This document shows, in pieces, positions 17,455 to 26,521 of a stretch of DNA of 64,000 nucleotides (position 1 is its first letter; each line of letters starts with the position of its first letter). The position numbers were made by a program, and so were the translations under genes. The DNA comes from Brenneria nigrifluens DSM 30175 = ATCC 13028 (GTDB taxonomy: Bacteria; Pseudomonadota; Gammaproteobacteria; Enterobacterales; Enterobacteriaceae), in the NCBI RefSeq assembly GCF_005484965.1, contig NZ_CP034036.1:4588001-4652000 (forward strand), given 5' to 3'. The notes beneath the pieces were generated by a model. It saw nothing but the letters and a program-made list of their open reading frames with translations. It had not been told where the DNA came from and made no database searches.

Positions 17455-19104
17455 TTAGAACTGCTCCCAGTCGCCGCCGGAAGAGAGCGCCAGCTTGGGC
17501 TGGGCGACTTTGCGTAACGCCGGCGCCGCGGCAGGCGTTCTATTCCCCTGCGCAATACTGAACACGCTCATCAGCTCCACCAGTCTGGCGGCCTGATCGC
17601 TCAGGCTGTCGGCCGCGCTGGCGGACTCCTCCACCAGGGCGGCATTCTGCTGCGTCACCTGATCCAGCTGGTTGATAGCGTCGTTAATCTGGCCGATGCC
17701 ATGCTCCTGCTCTTCGGTGGTTGAGCCAATCTCGCTGATCATCTCGGCGACGTTGCGCACCTGCCTGACCAGCTCATTGATGGTGGCGCCCGCATCGCTG
17801 ACCAGCGTCGCGCCTTTCTCCACGGTGGCGACGCTTTCGCCAATCAGATCCTTGATTTCCTTGGCGGCGGAAGCGGAGCGCTGAGCCAGGGAACGGACTT
17901 CTCCCGCCACCACGGCAAATCCCCGCCCCTGCTCGCCGGCGCGGGCGGCTTCCACCGCCGCATTCAGCGCCAGGATATTGGTCTGGAAGGCAATGCCGTC
18001 AATCACGCTGATAATGTCGCCGATTTTTCGCGAACTGCCGCTGATCTCCTGCATGGTCTGCACGATGTCGCCCACCGCATCGCCGCCTTTGGCGGCGGTG
18101 TCGCTGGCGGAATGGGCCAAACGGGTGGCGGAGCGCACCGTCTCGCTATTTTGACGGATGGCCTGACTCATTTGCTCCATGGAGGCGGCGGTTTGCTGCA
18201 GGCTGGCGGCCTGCTCTTCGGTACGCTGGCTGAGGTCCGTGCTGCCGGCGGCGATTTCGCTGGCGCCGACGGAGATGGATTCACTGCTCTCGCGCACCTG
18301 ATATACGATGCCGTGCAGATGTTCGCGCATACCGTTCATGGCGGCCAGCAGGCTGCCGCTATCGCCATCGCGCAGATCGACCGACATAGACAGTCGGCCT
18401 TCCGCTATCTGCCGGGCAATATGCGCCGCGTAAGCCGGTTCGCCGCCCAACTGCCCCCTAACCGTACGGGTGATCCCCCAGGCGATCAGCGCGCCGAGCA
18501 AGGCGCTGATGGCGGTGATAATCAGCAGCAGGGTGCCGGCGGCATTGGCATCGGACATAAAACGCTGCGACATGGCGACCGTATCGTTCTTATGCTCGTT
18601 GATCATGATGCTCAAAGAAGCCAGCGCCTTTTCCTGCGCCCCGATCACCTCGCCCAGAATCACCTCCCGGGCGCGATCCTGTTGGCCGGAATTGAGGAGA
18701 TCGATCGCTTTTTTGATCGCATCGCTATAGGCGGGACGCACCACATTAAATTGCGCCAGCAGCTCACGCGATCTTTGCAGCTTCATTTTTTCATCCAGCT
18801 GTTTTAACAACTCGTTATTGCGGCTGATGATCGCCTCTACGCTACGGGTTTTCTCTTCAACGCGCCGGGCATCGTCATACAGCGAACCGTCGCGGATATC
18901 CTGCGCGGCGATATTCATATTGTCTTTGATTTCCTGCAGCAGCAGCAGGTTGATCAGGCGGGTATTGGCCAGATAATTCAGGTTATCCCCCACCGAAACC
19001 AGCTGAATGCGGCCGAACAGCGCCACCAGAAAACCAATCACAATCACCAGCGTAAAGCCGGCGCCCAGCATGGTGCCGAGCCTCATTTTTTTTAACCAAT
19101 GCAT
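17455..19104 (-). CDS. Methyl-accepting chemotaxis protein
   Basis: The 549-residue receptor has a first membrane segment at about residues 10-30, a helical periplasmic ligand-binding domain of about 155 residues (four-helix, Tar/Tsr-like), and a second membrane segment at about 190-212. A HAMP region and the long signalling coiled coil follow. The hairpin-tip motif (FQTNILALNAAVEAARAGEQ onward) binds CheA and CheW. It ends GGDWEQF, fitting the CheR/CheB-tethering pentapeptide pattern, so it is likely a high-abundance receptor. The frame opens upstream at 19194; the ATG at 19104 gives the usual N-terminus. The ligand is unknown. Confidence 0.92.
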   Translation of the reverse strand: MHWLKKMRLGTMLGAGFTLVIVIGFLVALFGRIQLVSVGDNLNYLANTRLINLLLLQEIKDNMNIAAQDIRDGSLYDDARRVEEKTRSVEAIISRNNELLKQLDEKMKLQRSRELLAQFNVVRPAYSDAIKKAIDLLNSGQQDRAREVILGEVIGAQEKALASLSIMINEHKNDTVAMSQRFMSDANAAGTLLLIITAISALLGALIAWGITRTVRGQLGGEPAYAAHIARQIAEGRLSMSVDLRDGDSGSLLAAMNGMREHLHGIVYQVRESSESISVGASEIAAGSTDLSQRTEEQAASLQQTAASMEQMSQAIRQNSETVRSATRLAHSASDTAAKGGDAVGDIVQTMQEISGSSRKIGDIISVIDGIAFQTNILALNAAVEAARAGEQGRGFAVVAGEVRSLAQRSASAAKEIKDLIGESVATVEKGATLVSDAGATINELVRQVRNVAEMISEIGSTTEEQEHGIGQINDAINQLDQVTQQNAALVEESASAADSLSDQAARLVELMSVFSIAQGNRTPAAAPALRKVAQPKLALSSGGDWEQF

Positions 19105-19231
19105 AAAAATCCTTGAATTTCCCTTAGAGAGTTGATTTAAACCACGCCTTGAAGGTAACGATGACGCAGAAAGAGGGTGTGTAAGGCCAGGCAATATGTT
19201 GCATATTATTTAAAATAATGATTCGGGGAAT

Positions 19232-19258
19232 TTATCGGCTAGTTAATCGGATGATTTA
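19232..19258 (-). promoter_or_regulatory. Sigma-28 (FliA) promoter of the chemotaxis receptor gene
   Basis: On the minus strand, TAAATCAT (-35) and a perfect GCCGATAA (-10) are separated by exactly 11 bases, matching the flagellar consensus TAAAGTTT-N11-GCCGATAA. It lies about 128 bases upstream of the receptor start. The rest of the 340-base gap (19105-19444) is AT-rich, with no gene that I can see. Confidence 0.8.
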
Positions 19259-19444
19259 TTTTTCATAAATTAATAAACTAAAAACATAAATTTTTATTTA
19301 TTTTTACATTTATATATCATCTTATTAGCATTGTTCGTTGCTGTTATGGATAGGAATATTTAACTTTATCCATCGATAAACAGAGACCGGCAATCGGCGC
19401 AATCTGGCGGCGCCGACCCGAATTCAGACCGGCGCGCAGCGGGC

Positions 19445-20803
19445 TTAGAAAATAAACCACAGCGCCCAGGTAAAGATAAAACCGGCCAGACCCAGTACGG
19501 TGGTCAGCACGGTCCAGGTTCTCAGACCGTCGGCGACGGACAGGCCGAGATATTTGGTCACAATCCAGAAGCCGGAATCATTGACGTGGGAAAGCCCCAG
19601 CCCGCCGAAACAGGCGGATAACGTCACCAGCACCAGCTGCATCTGATTCAAGCCGCTGACGGCCTCGCTCAGCAGGCCGCAGGTGGTGAGAATCGCCACG
19701 GTGGCGGAGCCCTGCGAGGCGCGCAGCGCCAGAGAAAGAATAAACGCGGCGGGCACCAGCGGCAGATGAATGCTGGTCAGGGTATCCGCCAGCGCTTTGC
19801 CGATGCCGGATTCCACCAGCACTTTACCGAACACTCCGCCCGCGCCGGTCACCATGATGACCATCGCCGCGGCGGGCATGGCGTCCCCCATCACGCCGCC
19901 GGCTTTTTCCAGCGACCAGCCGCGACGCAGCGCAATCAGCCAGAAGGCCAGCGCCAGCGCGATCAGCAACGCCACCGCCGGGGAACCGACCAGCGACATC
20001 AGGTCGCGTACCCCATGGCCGGCGGGCAGGATGGTGGCGGAAACGGTGCCGAGCATAATAATCATGATCGGAATGACGATCAGCGCGGCGATCAACCCGG
20101 CCGGCGGCGCGGAGGCGGTGACTTCCTGCGGGTCGGTCTGCTCCGGTTTCGCCAATTGCAGCTGCTCCAGCACCTCCACGGAGAGCGCATAGTTACGCCG
20201 GTTAAGCCCCTTGGCGACCCAGTAGCTGATGATGCCGACGGGAACGGACACCGCCAGGCCGATGATCGTCAGCCAGCCGATATCCGCATTCAGCAATCCG
20301 GCCGCCGCTACCGGACCGGGATGCGGCGGCAGCGCGACGTGCACCGTCAGCATGACGCCGGCCACCGGCAGGCCGAATTTAATCGGCGAAACCTTGGCGA
20401 CTTTCGCGAAGCCATAAACAATCGGCGCGAGAATAATAAATCCGACGTCGAAAAAGACCGGGATACCCAGAATAAAAGCGGCGCTGGTCAAGGCGGCCAC
20501 CATTAATCCCGGCCCCATCAGCTGGGCGAAGCGTCTGGCCAGCGATTCCGCGCCGCCGGAGACTTCAATCATTCTGCCCAGCATGGCGCCGAGGCCGATA
20601 ATAATCGTCACCGAGCCGAGGATGCCGCCCATGCCGGAGGTCACCACTTTCATGACCTCGCCCGTTGGAATACCGGTCGCCAGCGCCACCAGTAGACTCA
20701 CCACCAGCAGCGCCACAAAAGGCTGTATTTTAAATTTAATAACCATCAGGAGCAGCAATAATACCCCGGCGATGGCGATGCAGAGTAGGAGTGAGGTAGC
20801 CAT
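19445..20803 (-). CDS. GntP-family permease of the sugar-acid operon (YgbN-like)
   Basis: The 452-residue permease has about 12 membrane segments and GntP-family features: the GMGGILGSVTIIIGLGAMLG stretch and the C-terminal LGLSHVNDSGFWIVTKYLGL. It probably imports the four-carbon sugar acid degraded by the upstream enzymes (L-threonate or D-erythronate), because it occupies the place of ygbN in the E. coli ygb cluster. The frame opens at 20866; the ATG at 20803 gives the family N-terminus MATSLLLCIAIAG. It is the last gene of the leftward operon. A 202-base AT-rich gap separates it from otnI. Confidence 0.85.
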   Translation of the reverse strand: MATSLLLCIAIAGVLLLLLMVIKFKIQPFVALLVVSLLVALATGIPTGEVMKVVTSGMGGILGSVTIIIGLGAMLGRMIEVSGGAESLARRFAQLMGPGLMVAALTSAAFILGIPVFFDVGFIILAPIVYGFAKVAKVSPIKFGLPVAGVMLTVHVALPPHPGPVAAAGLLNADIGWLTIIGLAVSVPVGIISYWVAKGLNRRNYALSVEVLEQLQLAKPEQTDPQEVTASAPPAGLIAALIVIPIMIIMLGTVSATILPAGHGVRDLMSLVGSPAVALLIALALAFWLIALRRGWSLEKAGGVMGDAMPAAAMVIMVTGAGGVFGKVLVESGIGKALADTLTSIHLPLVPAAFILSLALRASQGSATVAILTTCGLLSEAVSGLNQMQLVLVTLSACFGGLGLSHVNDSGFWIVTKYLGLSVADGLRTWTVLTTVLGLAGFIFTWALWFIF

Positions 20804-21005
20804 ATTTATGATCTCATCAATATATATACCCCGGCATCTTTCACGGCGCGACAATATTGACCGCATACTGAGACCGATCGGGTATTTATGCGTTATTTAA
20901 AGAAAAAGGCGCCCTGATTTCCGTAGGAAAATAATACGGAAACCCGGTCTTTTTTGGTTTTTTAATAAAGGTTTATCTGGCGTCTCTATATATTTTTGGG
21001 TGATA

Positions 21006-21794
21006 TTATTTTCCCTCCCTGAGCCAGGTCTGCGCCCACCCCAGCCCCGCCGCGGTTTTATCCCGCGGATGATACTCACACCCAATCCAGCCGGAATAAT
21101 TCACGCGGTCCAACTCGTCAAACAGAAAAGAATAATTAACTTCCCCTTCGTCCGGTTCGTGCCTTGCCGGAACCGAGGCGATTTGAATATGCCCGACGCG
21201 GCCGTCAAGATCGTGAATAATTTGCGTCAGGTTGCCATCCACAATTTGCGCGTGGAAAAAATCCAGCTGAATATACACATTCGGCCGGCCGATCAGCTTT
21301 ACCAATTCCAGCGCCTGATACTGGCTGGCGAACAGATAATTCTCTTTCACCTTCGCGCTTAACGCCTCAATCATGATATTGACGCCGTGGGGCGCAAATT
21401 TATCGGCGGCGTAACGCAGATTATCGATAAAGGTTTGCCGATAGGCATCGCCATCGGCGCCGGCCGGCACCACTCCCGCCATCACCAGTACCGACGGGCA
21501 GTTCAGCGCCAGCGCGTACTCCAGCGCGCTGTCGATATCCCGGCGCGCATCGTCGATGCGATCGGGCAGCGCGGCGACGCCCCACTCTCCCGCCGCGACG
21601 TTGCCGGGCGCGGTATTGAACAACACCTGTTTCAGGCCGTTTTCCCGCAGCTTTTCCGCCAGCAGCGGCGCCGGATACTCATAGGGAAACAGGTATTCCA
21701 CCGCCTCAAAGCCGGCATCGGCCGCGGCTTTGAAACGATCGAGAAACGGCACCTCGGTAAACAGCATGGAAAGATTGGCAGCAAATTTAGGCAT
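21006..21794 (-). CDS. otnI: 2-oxo-tetronate isomerase OtnI
   Basis: The 262-residue TIM-barrel protein of the hydroxypyruvate isomerase-like family contains MPKFAANLSMLFTEVPFLDR, EAVEYLFPYEYPA and the metal-site segments VNIMIEALSA and YIQLDFFHAQ, ending near GWIGCEYHP. In the ygb/otn pathway, OtnI interconverts 2-oxo-tetronate and 3-oxo-tetronate. The gene is 2 bases downstream of otnC, so the pair is probably coupled. Assignment rests on family plus the conserved order ltnD-otnK-otnC-otnI. Confidence 0.88.
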   Translation of the reverse strand: MPKFAANLSMLFTEVPFLDRFKAAADAGFEAVEYLFPYEYPAPLLAEKLRENGLKQVLFNTAPGNVAAGEWGVAALPDRIDDARRDIDSALEYALALNCPSVLVMAGVVPAGADGDAYRQTFIDNLRYAADKFAPHGVNIMIEALSAKVKENYLFASQYQALELVKLIGRPNVYIQLDFFHAQIVDGNLTQIIHDLDGRVGHIQIASVPARHEPDEGEVNYSFLFDELDRVNYSGWIGCEYHPRDKTAAGLGWAQTWLREGK

Positions 21795-21796
21795 GA

Positions 21797-22438
21797 TTAA
21801 CTCCGTAATTCAGCAATTTCTTCAGCAGTGAGATAACGAATACGCCGGTCGCCGAGAATAAAGATCAGCTTGGCGGTTTCTTCCAGCTCTTCCATATTGT
21901 CCGCCGCCGCCCGTAAATCCTTACCGGTGACCACCGGACCGTGGTTGGCCAACAGAAACGCCCGATAGTGCGGGGCCAGCTTGGCCAAATCCTCGCCGAG
22001 CCGCGCATCGCCCGGACGGTAATAGGGTACGACCGGCACCCGGCCGACCCGCATCACCACGTAGGGCGTGAACGGTTTGACGGCGTCCTGCGGGTCCAGC
22101 CCCTCCAGACAGGAAAGCGCCGTCAGATAGGCGCTGTGCAGGTGAACGATCGCCCGGCATTGCGGGTTATTGCGGTAGATGGCGAGATGAAAGCTGATTT
22201 CCTTCGACGGCTTGTCGCCGGAAATCCATTCGCCGTCGAGGCCGACTTTGGATAGGCGGTCGGCCGCAAGCTCTCCCAGGCAAGAGCCCGTCGGCGTCGC
22301 CAGCAGCGTGCCGTCGTCCAGCAGCAGCGAGAGATTGCCCGCCGAACCGGTGGCGTAGCCGCGTTGAAAGAAAGAGGCCCCCAGTCGGACCATCTCGTCG
22401 CGCGCCTGTTGTTCATCCCTACGGCCATGCTCACTCAT
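21797..22438 (-). CDS. otnC: 3-oxo-tetronate 4-phosphate decarboxylase OtnC
   Basis: The 213-residue class II aldolase/fuculose-1-phosphate aldolase-family protein has a GSAGNLSLLLDDGTLLATPTG segment and the metal-binding VHLHSAYLTALS (HxH) and FLLANHGPVV regions. OtnC decarboxylates 3-oxo-tetronate 4-phosphate to dihydroxyacetone phosphate and CO2, feeding glycolysis. The ATG start overlaps the otnK stop by 4 bases, and the stop is 2 bases before otnI. Confidence 0.9.
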   Translation of the reverse strand: MSEHGRRDEQQARDEMVRLGASFFQRGYATGSAGNLSLLLDDGTLLATPTGSCLGELAADRLSKVGLDGEWISGDKPSKEISFHLAIYRNNPQCRAIVHLHSAYLTALSCLEGLDPQDAVKPFTPYVVMRVGRVPVVPYYRPGDARLGEDLAKLAPHYRAFLLANHGPVVTGKDLRAAADNMEELEETAKLIFILGDRRIRYLTAEEIAELRS

Positions 22439-23709
22439 ACTGCGAACTCCCTTTGCGCGCGGGCAAAAAAGTCTTCATCGCCGAAATTGCCGGATTTCAA
22501 CGCCAGCGACAGCGGATGATTGGTGGATCTGATCCAGGGCACGCCGGGCGAAATCGACGGGCCGATATGGAAAGCATGGATGCCCAACGTTTGCACCACA
22601 ATGCTGGACGTTTCGCCGCCGGCGATGATAAAGCGCTGAAAACCGTCCTGCCGCAGCTGGCGGGCGACGTCGGCGAACAGGCTTTCCACCGCCTGGCTGC
22701 TGGCCTCCGCCCCCCAGCGCTGCTGGATCCGGGCGAGATCGTCCGCGGGGGCCGTGGCGTACAGCAGCGGCGCGAGCGCCTCCGCGCGGTGTTCGTCCAC
22801 CCATGCGGCGAGCTCGCGGGCATAAGCCCGCCGCGCCTCATCCCCTTGCAGGCAGCGCGCGACGTCGATGGCGCGGCTGGCCGCCTGCTCGCGGTAACGG
22901 GCGACCTGCTTATTGGTCATGTCCGAACAGGAGCCGGACAACACCACGCCGGGGCCGGGCTGCGGCATCCCGGCGGCGGTGGCCGCCGCGGTTTGCGGCG
23001 TCGACGGCGCCCACTGGCGGGCAAGGCCGATAGCCAGGCCGGAGCCGCCGGTAACCAGCGTCATATCGCGCAGCGCCTCGCCCTGCGTCAGCAGATGCTG
23101 CTGGTTCAGGGTATCCAGCACCACGTAGCGCACGCCTTGCCGCTTTAACTGCTCAAGCTGCCGTTTCACCGCCGCCGCGCCCTGCTCCATCACCTGATAG
23201 GGAACCAGCCCGCAGCGACCGGCGGCCTGCCGTTCCATCACCCGCGGCAGATTGCTGTCCGTCATCGGCGTCACCGGATGATGGCGCATGCCGGACTCGG
23301 ACAGTAGCCGATCCATCACAAACAGATGGCCCTGATACACCGTCCGGCCGTTCACCGGCAACGCCGGCGAAATCACGGTTTGCGTTTCGCCCAGCGCCTC
23401 CAGCAGCGCGTCGGTAACCGGGCCGATATTGCCTTTGGCCGTGCTGTCGAACGTCGAGCAATACTTGAAATAAAACTGGCGGCAACCCTGCCGACGTAGC
23501 CAGGACAACGCGTTCAGCGATGCCGCTACCGCCTGCTCCGCCGGGCAGGAGCGGGACTTGAGGCTAATCACCACCGCCTGGGCGTCGACCTGAAAATCCG
23601 ACGGCGGCACGCCGTTCAACTGAACCGTGGGCAGGCCGTTTTCGACCAGAAAGCTGGCAATGTCGGTGGCGCCGGTAAAATCGTCCGCAATAACACCCAG
23701 AGCTATCAT
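22435..23709 (-). CDS. otnK: 3-oxo-tetronate kinase OtnK (DUF1537 family)
   Basis: The 424-residue kinase has the N-terminal DUF1537 motif LGVIADDFTGATDIASFL, the FYFKYCSTFDSTAKGNIGPV segment, and the C-terminal nucleotide-binding FIIAGGETSSIVVQ. It phosphorylates 3-oxo-tetronate at C4 with ATP. It overlaps ltnD upstream and otnC downstream by 4 bases each, so the three enzymes are coupled. The family was assigned to four-carbon acid sugar catabolism by genome-neighbourhood work. Confidence 0.92.
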   Translation of the reverse strand: MIALGVIADDFTGATDIASFLVENGLPTVQLNGVPPSDFQVDAQAVVISLKSRSCPAEQAVAASLNALSWLRRQGCRQFYFKYCSTFDSTAKGNIGPVTDALLEALGETQTVISPALPVNGRTVYQGHLFVMDRLLSESGMRHHPVTPMTDSNLPRVMERQAAGRCGLVPYQVMEQGAAAVKRQLEQLKRQGVRYVVLDTLNQQHLLTQGEALRDMTLVTGGSGLAIGLARQWAPSTPQTAAATAAGMPQPGPGVVLSGSCSDMTNKQVARYREQAASRAIDVARCLQGDEARRAYARELAAWVDEHRAEALAPLLYATAPADDLARIQQRWGAEASSQAVESLFADVARQLRQDGFQRFIIAGGETSSIVVQTLGIHAFHIGPSISPGVPWIRSTNHPLSLALKSGNFGDEDFFARAQREFAV

Positions 23710-24620
23710 TTTTGCTCCCGTTTTTCCGGCAGGGTAATGCCGCTGAAAATTTTGATTACCGCGCTGTCATCCTGCTTGCCGAACCCGGCATTGCTGGCGA
23801 AGGTAAACATATTGAAGGCGGTTGACGCCAGCGGCAGCGGGAAGCGCAGCGCTTTGGCCGTATCGGTCACCAGCCCCAGATCCTTGACGAAGATATCGAC
23901 GGCGGATTGCGGCGTATAGTCGCCGTCCACCACATGGCGCATGCGGTTTTCAAACATCCACGAGTTCCCGGCGGCGTTGGTGACCACGTCATACATCACG
24001 TCCAGCGGTATACCGGCGCGGGCGGCCAGCGCCATCGCCTCCGCCCCGGCGGCGATATGCACGCCCGCCAGCAGCTGGTGGATAATTTTGACCGTCGCGC
24101 CCAGGCCAATCTCCTCGCCGATACGGTAAACCTTGCCGGCGACGGCGTTCAAAACCGGCCGCAGCTTGTCGAACGCCGCAGCGGAACCGGCCGCCATCAC
24201 CGTCATCTCGCCCGCGGCGGCTTTGACCGCGCCGCCGGATACCGGGGCATCCAGCATGATCAGCTGATGCTGCGCCAGACGCCGGGCAATATCTTTGGCA
24301 TCCTGCGCGGAGATGGTCGAGGACACCATCACCGCGGTGCCGGGCCGCAGTTTGGCGGCGACGTCGGGTTCGCCAAACAGAATAGCGTTTACCTGTGCGG
24401 CGTTGACCACCAGCAGCAGCACCGCATCCAGCCGGTCGGCAAAGGCGTCAACGCTCTCGTCGGCCCGGGCGGCGCCGGCCTGGCGTAAGCGCTCCAGCGC
24501 CTGCGGGTTGATATCGACGCCATAGGTGGTCAGCCCGGCGTTGATACAGGACGTGGCGGCGCCGAAGCCCATGGAGCCGAGACCGATAACGGCTACGGCA
24601 TACTCTGCGGTTTCTTTCAT
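23706..24620 (-). CDS. ltnD: L-threonate dehydrogenase LtnD
   Basis: The 304-residue beta-hydroxyacid dehydrogenase has the NAD-binding motif VIGLGSMGFGAA, the substrate segment DAPVSGGAVKAAAG, and the catalytic-lysine region GATVKIIHQLLAG. It oxidises L-threonate at C2 to 2-oxo-tetronate, the first step of the pathway. A GTG start at 24629 is possible, but AAGGTG lies 7 bases before the ATG at 24620, which I prefer. It heads the leftward operon and is divergent from the DeoR-type regulator. Confidence 0.9.
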   Translation of the reverse strand: MKETAEYAVAVIGLGSMGFGAATSCINAGLTTYGVDINPQALERLRQAGAARADESVDAFADRLDAVLLLVVNAAQVNAILFGEPDVAAKLRPGTAVMVSSTISAQDAKDIARRLAQHQLIMLDAPVSGGAVKAAAGEMTVMAAGSAAAFDKLRPVLNAVAGKVYRIGEEIGLGATVKIIHQLLAGVHIAAGAEAMALAARAGIPLDVMYDVVTNAAGNSWMFENRMRHVVDGDYTPQSAVDIFVKDLGLVTDTAKALRFPLPLASTAFNMFTFASNAGFGKQDDSAVIKIFSGITLPEKREQK

Positions 24621-24690
24621 AACGGTCACCTTGTTAATTTTAGTGATTATTTGTTCTATGGTGTTAAATGTAACCCCTTCGATGGTCGTT

Positions 24691-24712
24691 GACGGTGATT
24701 GTTATCACATAA
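24691..24712. promoter_or_regulatory. CRP-like site in the ltnD/regulator divergent region
   Basis: GGTGA and TCACA are separated by 6 bases, fitting the CRP consensus TGTGA-N6-TCACA with one mismatch. The site lies 70 bases upstream of the ltnD start, so catabolite control of the operon is likely. The 307-base region 24621-24927 also holds several ATGTTA/TGTTAAAT sequences (for example 24779-24795) that could be operators for the DeoR-type regulator. Confidence 0.5.
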
Positions 24713-24927
24713 ATTAACATAAAGCTGATAAAATCCCTGCTACCGTTCGTCCGCGCAAAAAAGAATTTCATTATTAATATGTTAAATCATGATGTTATGC
24801 TTTTCTCCCGCGAGGGGTAATGCCGGAGCGTTAAACGCAGCGTGGTTTACGGCGTGAATTTATGATAATAATCGTCCTTAAACCCACCGGTTATCACAAT
24901 ATTTATCAAATCAGGATAGGAGCAGGG

Positions 24928-25689
24928 ATGATTCCAGTAGAACGTCATCAACGGATTCTGGCGCTGATCGCCGAACGCGGCGTGGTGAGCATCACGGAAC
25001 TGACCGAGCGGCTCAGGGTGTCGCATATGACCGTGCGGCGGGATGTGCAAAAGCTGGAGCAGGACGGCCTGTTGCTGAGCGTCTCCGGCGGCGTGCGCTC
25101 GCCCGAACGGCTGGCGATTGAGCCGTCGCATCAGGATAAATCCGTTATGTTCAGCCAGCAGAAAGAGGCGATCGGCCTGCTGGCGGCCCGGCAGATCCCG
25201 CCCAACAGCTGCATCTATCTGGACGCGGGCACCACCACGCTGTCGCTGGCGCGCCACCTGGCCGACCGGGATGATTTACTGATCGTGACCAACGATTTTG
25301 TCATCGCCGCCTTTCTTATCGAGTCCAGCCAGTGCCGCATGATCCACACCGGCGGTACGCTGTGCCGGGAAAACCGCTCCTGCGTCGGCGAAGCCACCGC
25401 GCAGGCGCTGCGTAACCTGTTTATCGATATCGCCTTTATCTCCGCCTCATCGTGGAGCCTGCGCGGCCTGTCCACGCCAAATGAAGACAAAGTGGCGGTC
25501 AAACGCGCGGTGGTGGAAGCCAGCAGCAAACGTATTCTGCTCTGCGACACCTCAAAATACGGCCGCATCGCCACCTATCTGGCCACCCCGCTAACGGTTT
25601 TAGACAGCGTTATTACCGACGACGGCCTGCCGACAGCGGCGAAAGATGCGCTGGGGAAAATGGGTGTTGAGGTGTTGGTGGCGGGATAG
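24928..25689 (+). CDS. DeoR-family transcriptional regulator of the sugar-acid operon
   Basis: The 253-residue protein has the DeoR N-terminal helix-turn-helix (ERHQRILALIAERGVVSITE, then RLRVSHMTVRRDVQKLE) and a C-terminal sugar-phosphate sensing domain with YLDAGTTTLSLARHL. It occupies the place of E. coli ygbI, divergent from ltnD. It is probably a repressor released by a phosphorylated pathway intermediate. The frame opens at 24862, but AGGAG precedes the ATG at 24928, and that start gives the family N-terminus MIPVERHQRI. Confidence 0.88.
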   Translation: MIPVERHQRILALIAERGVVSITELTERLRVSHMTVRRDVQKLEQDGLLLSVSGGVRSPERLAIEPSHQDKSVMFSQQKEAIGLLAARQIPPNSCIYLDAGTTTLSLARHLADRDDLLIVTNDFVIAAFLIESSQCRMIHTGGTLCRENRSCVGEATAQALRNLFIDIAFISASSWSLRGLSTPNEDKVAVKRAVVEASSKRILLCDTSKYGRIATYLATPLTVLDSVITDDGLPTAAKDALGKMGVEVLVAG

Positions 25690-25769
25690 CGCCCTAAATT
25701 TTGGGGAAGAATATTGTAAGTTCAGTGAGAATAACCGGGTCGTTCGATGTAATTCTATGGAAAAAACAG

Positions 25770-26159
25770 TTACTGTGTCCAATCCTCGATAGTTAAACCC
25801 GGAACCATAGAGAAAGCATGATCATTGGTGACAAGAGTAGTTCTTTTACTCAGCGCATGGGCAGCAATTAACTGATCGAGCGTACCCATGGCTTTCCCTT
25901 TCTTCTCCATGGTAGCCCTCAGTTTGCCATAGCACGCAGCGGCATCGCTGTCCCAATCGTAAATCGTCACAGCATCCAGAAATGCTAATACGGCAGCTTT
26001 TAATGTCTTACTTTGCCGCTTTGCGACACCATAGAGTAATTCCGCTTCTGTAATGCAGGAAATGCTGATTTGGGCAGGATTTACAACCACCATCTTTGCC
26101 ATGACATGAGGTTGTTGCCGGAAAAAATGACTCACCATGTTAGTGTCCAGCATGAACAT
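25770..26159 (-). CDS. vapC: VapC toxin (PIN-domain ribonuclease)
   Basis: The 129-residue PIN-domain protein retains the acidic active-site residues: Asp5 in MLDTN, Glu40 in ITEAELLYG, Asp95 in TLDQLIAAHA and Asp113 in VTNDH. VapC of this MvpA/VagD type cleaves initiator tRNA in enterobacteria; that target is family knowledge and was not read here. The start is 2 bases after the vapB stop. All catalytic positions are intact, so the toxin is probably active. Confidence 0.92.
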   Translation of the reverse strand: MFMLDTNMVSHFFRQQPHVMAKMVVVNPAQISISCITEAELLYGVAKRQSKTLKAAVLAFLDAVTIYDWDSDAAACYGKLRATMEKKGKAMGTLDQLIAAHALSKRTTLVTNDHAFSMVPGLTIEDWTQ

Positions 26160-26161
26160 GA

Positions 26162-26425
26162 CTATTTCACTCCAGCAAAAGGATCTCTGTCTGTAAGGTC
26201 TTGTTGACGTTCTTCCTCAGTGAGAAAAGTATCAGACACTTGGGCCTTTTTTATCAGTTGCAGGACATTTTCCCATGTGTCTGGTTTAGCGGGCTTTTTT
26301 GACAATATGACATTTCCCTCTTCGTCACGGCGTATGTAAACCCGATCGGTATCGAATTCGAACTCAACAGGTAATCTGACCGCCTGGTTTCTTCCATTCT
26401 TAAATAGTTTAGCTACGCGTTCCAC
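26162..26425 (-). CDS. vapB: VapB antitoxin (SpoVT/AbrB-like)
   Basis: The 87-residue antitoxin starts with GTG (MERVAKLFKNGRNQAVRLPVEF), the usual swapped-hairpin AbrB-type DNA-binding domain of VapB/VagC. Its acidic C-terminal half (TEEERQQDLTDRDPFAGVK) would bind VapC. GGGAGG lies upstream of the GTG. A palindrome at 26445-26456 is the likely autoregulatory operator. Confidence 0.9.
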   Translation of the reverse strand: MERVAKLFKNGRNQAVRLPVEFEFDTDRVYIRRDEEGNVILSKKPAKPDTWENVLQLIKKAQVSDTFLTEEERQQDLTDRDPFAGVK

Positions 26426-26444
26426 TTTAACCTCCCGATAAGAT

Positions 26445-26466
26445 AGGCATATGCCTAAGCATATGT
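26445..26466. promoter_or_regulatory. Probable VapBC operator
   Basis: AGGCATATGCCT is a perfect 12-bp palindrome, followed directly by AAGCATATGT, an imperfect second copy of the GCATATG core. It lies 20 bases upstream of the vapB GTG, where VapBC complexes normally bind to repress their own promoter. Confidence 0.5.
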
Positions 26467-26521
26467 CAGATGCAGAGATGCGGCAAGATGAGCACCGCGT
26501 TTTCCCGTAATTGCGGCGCGT

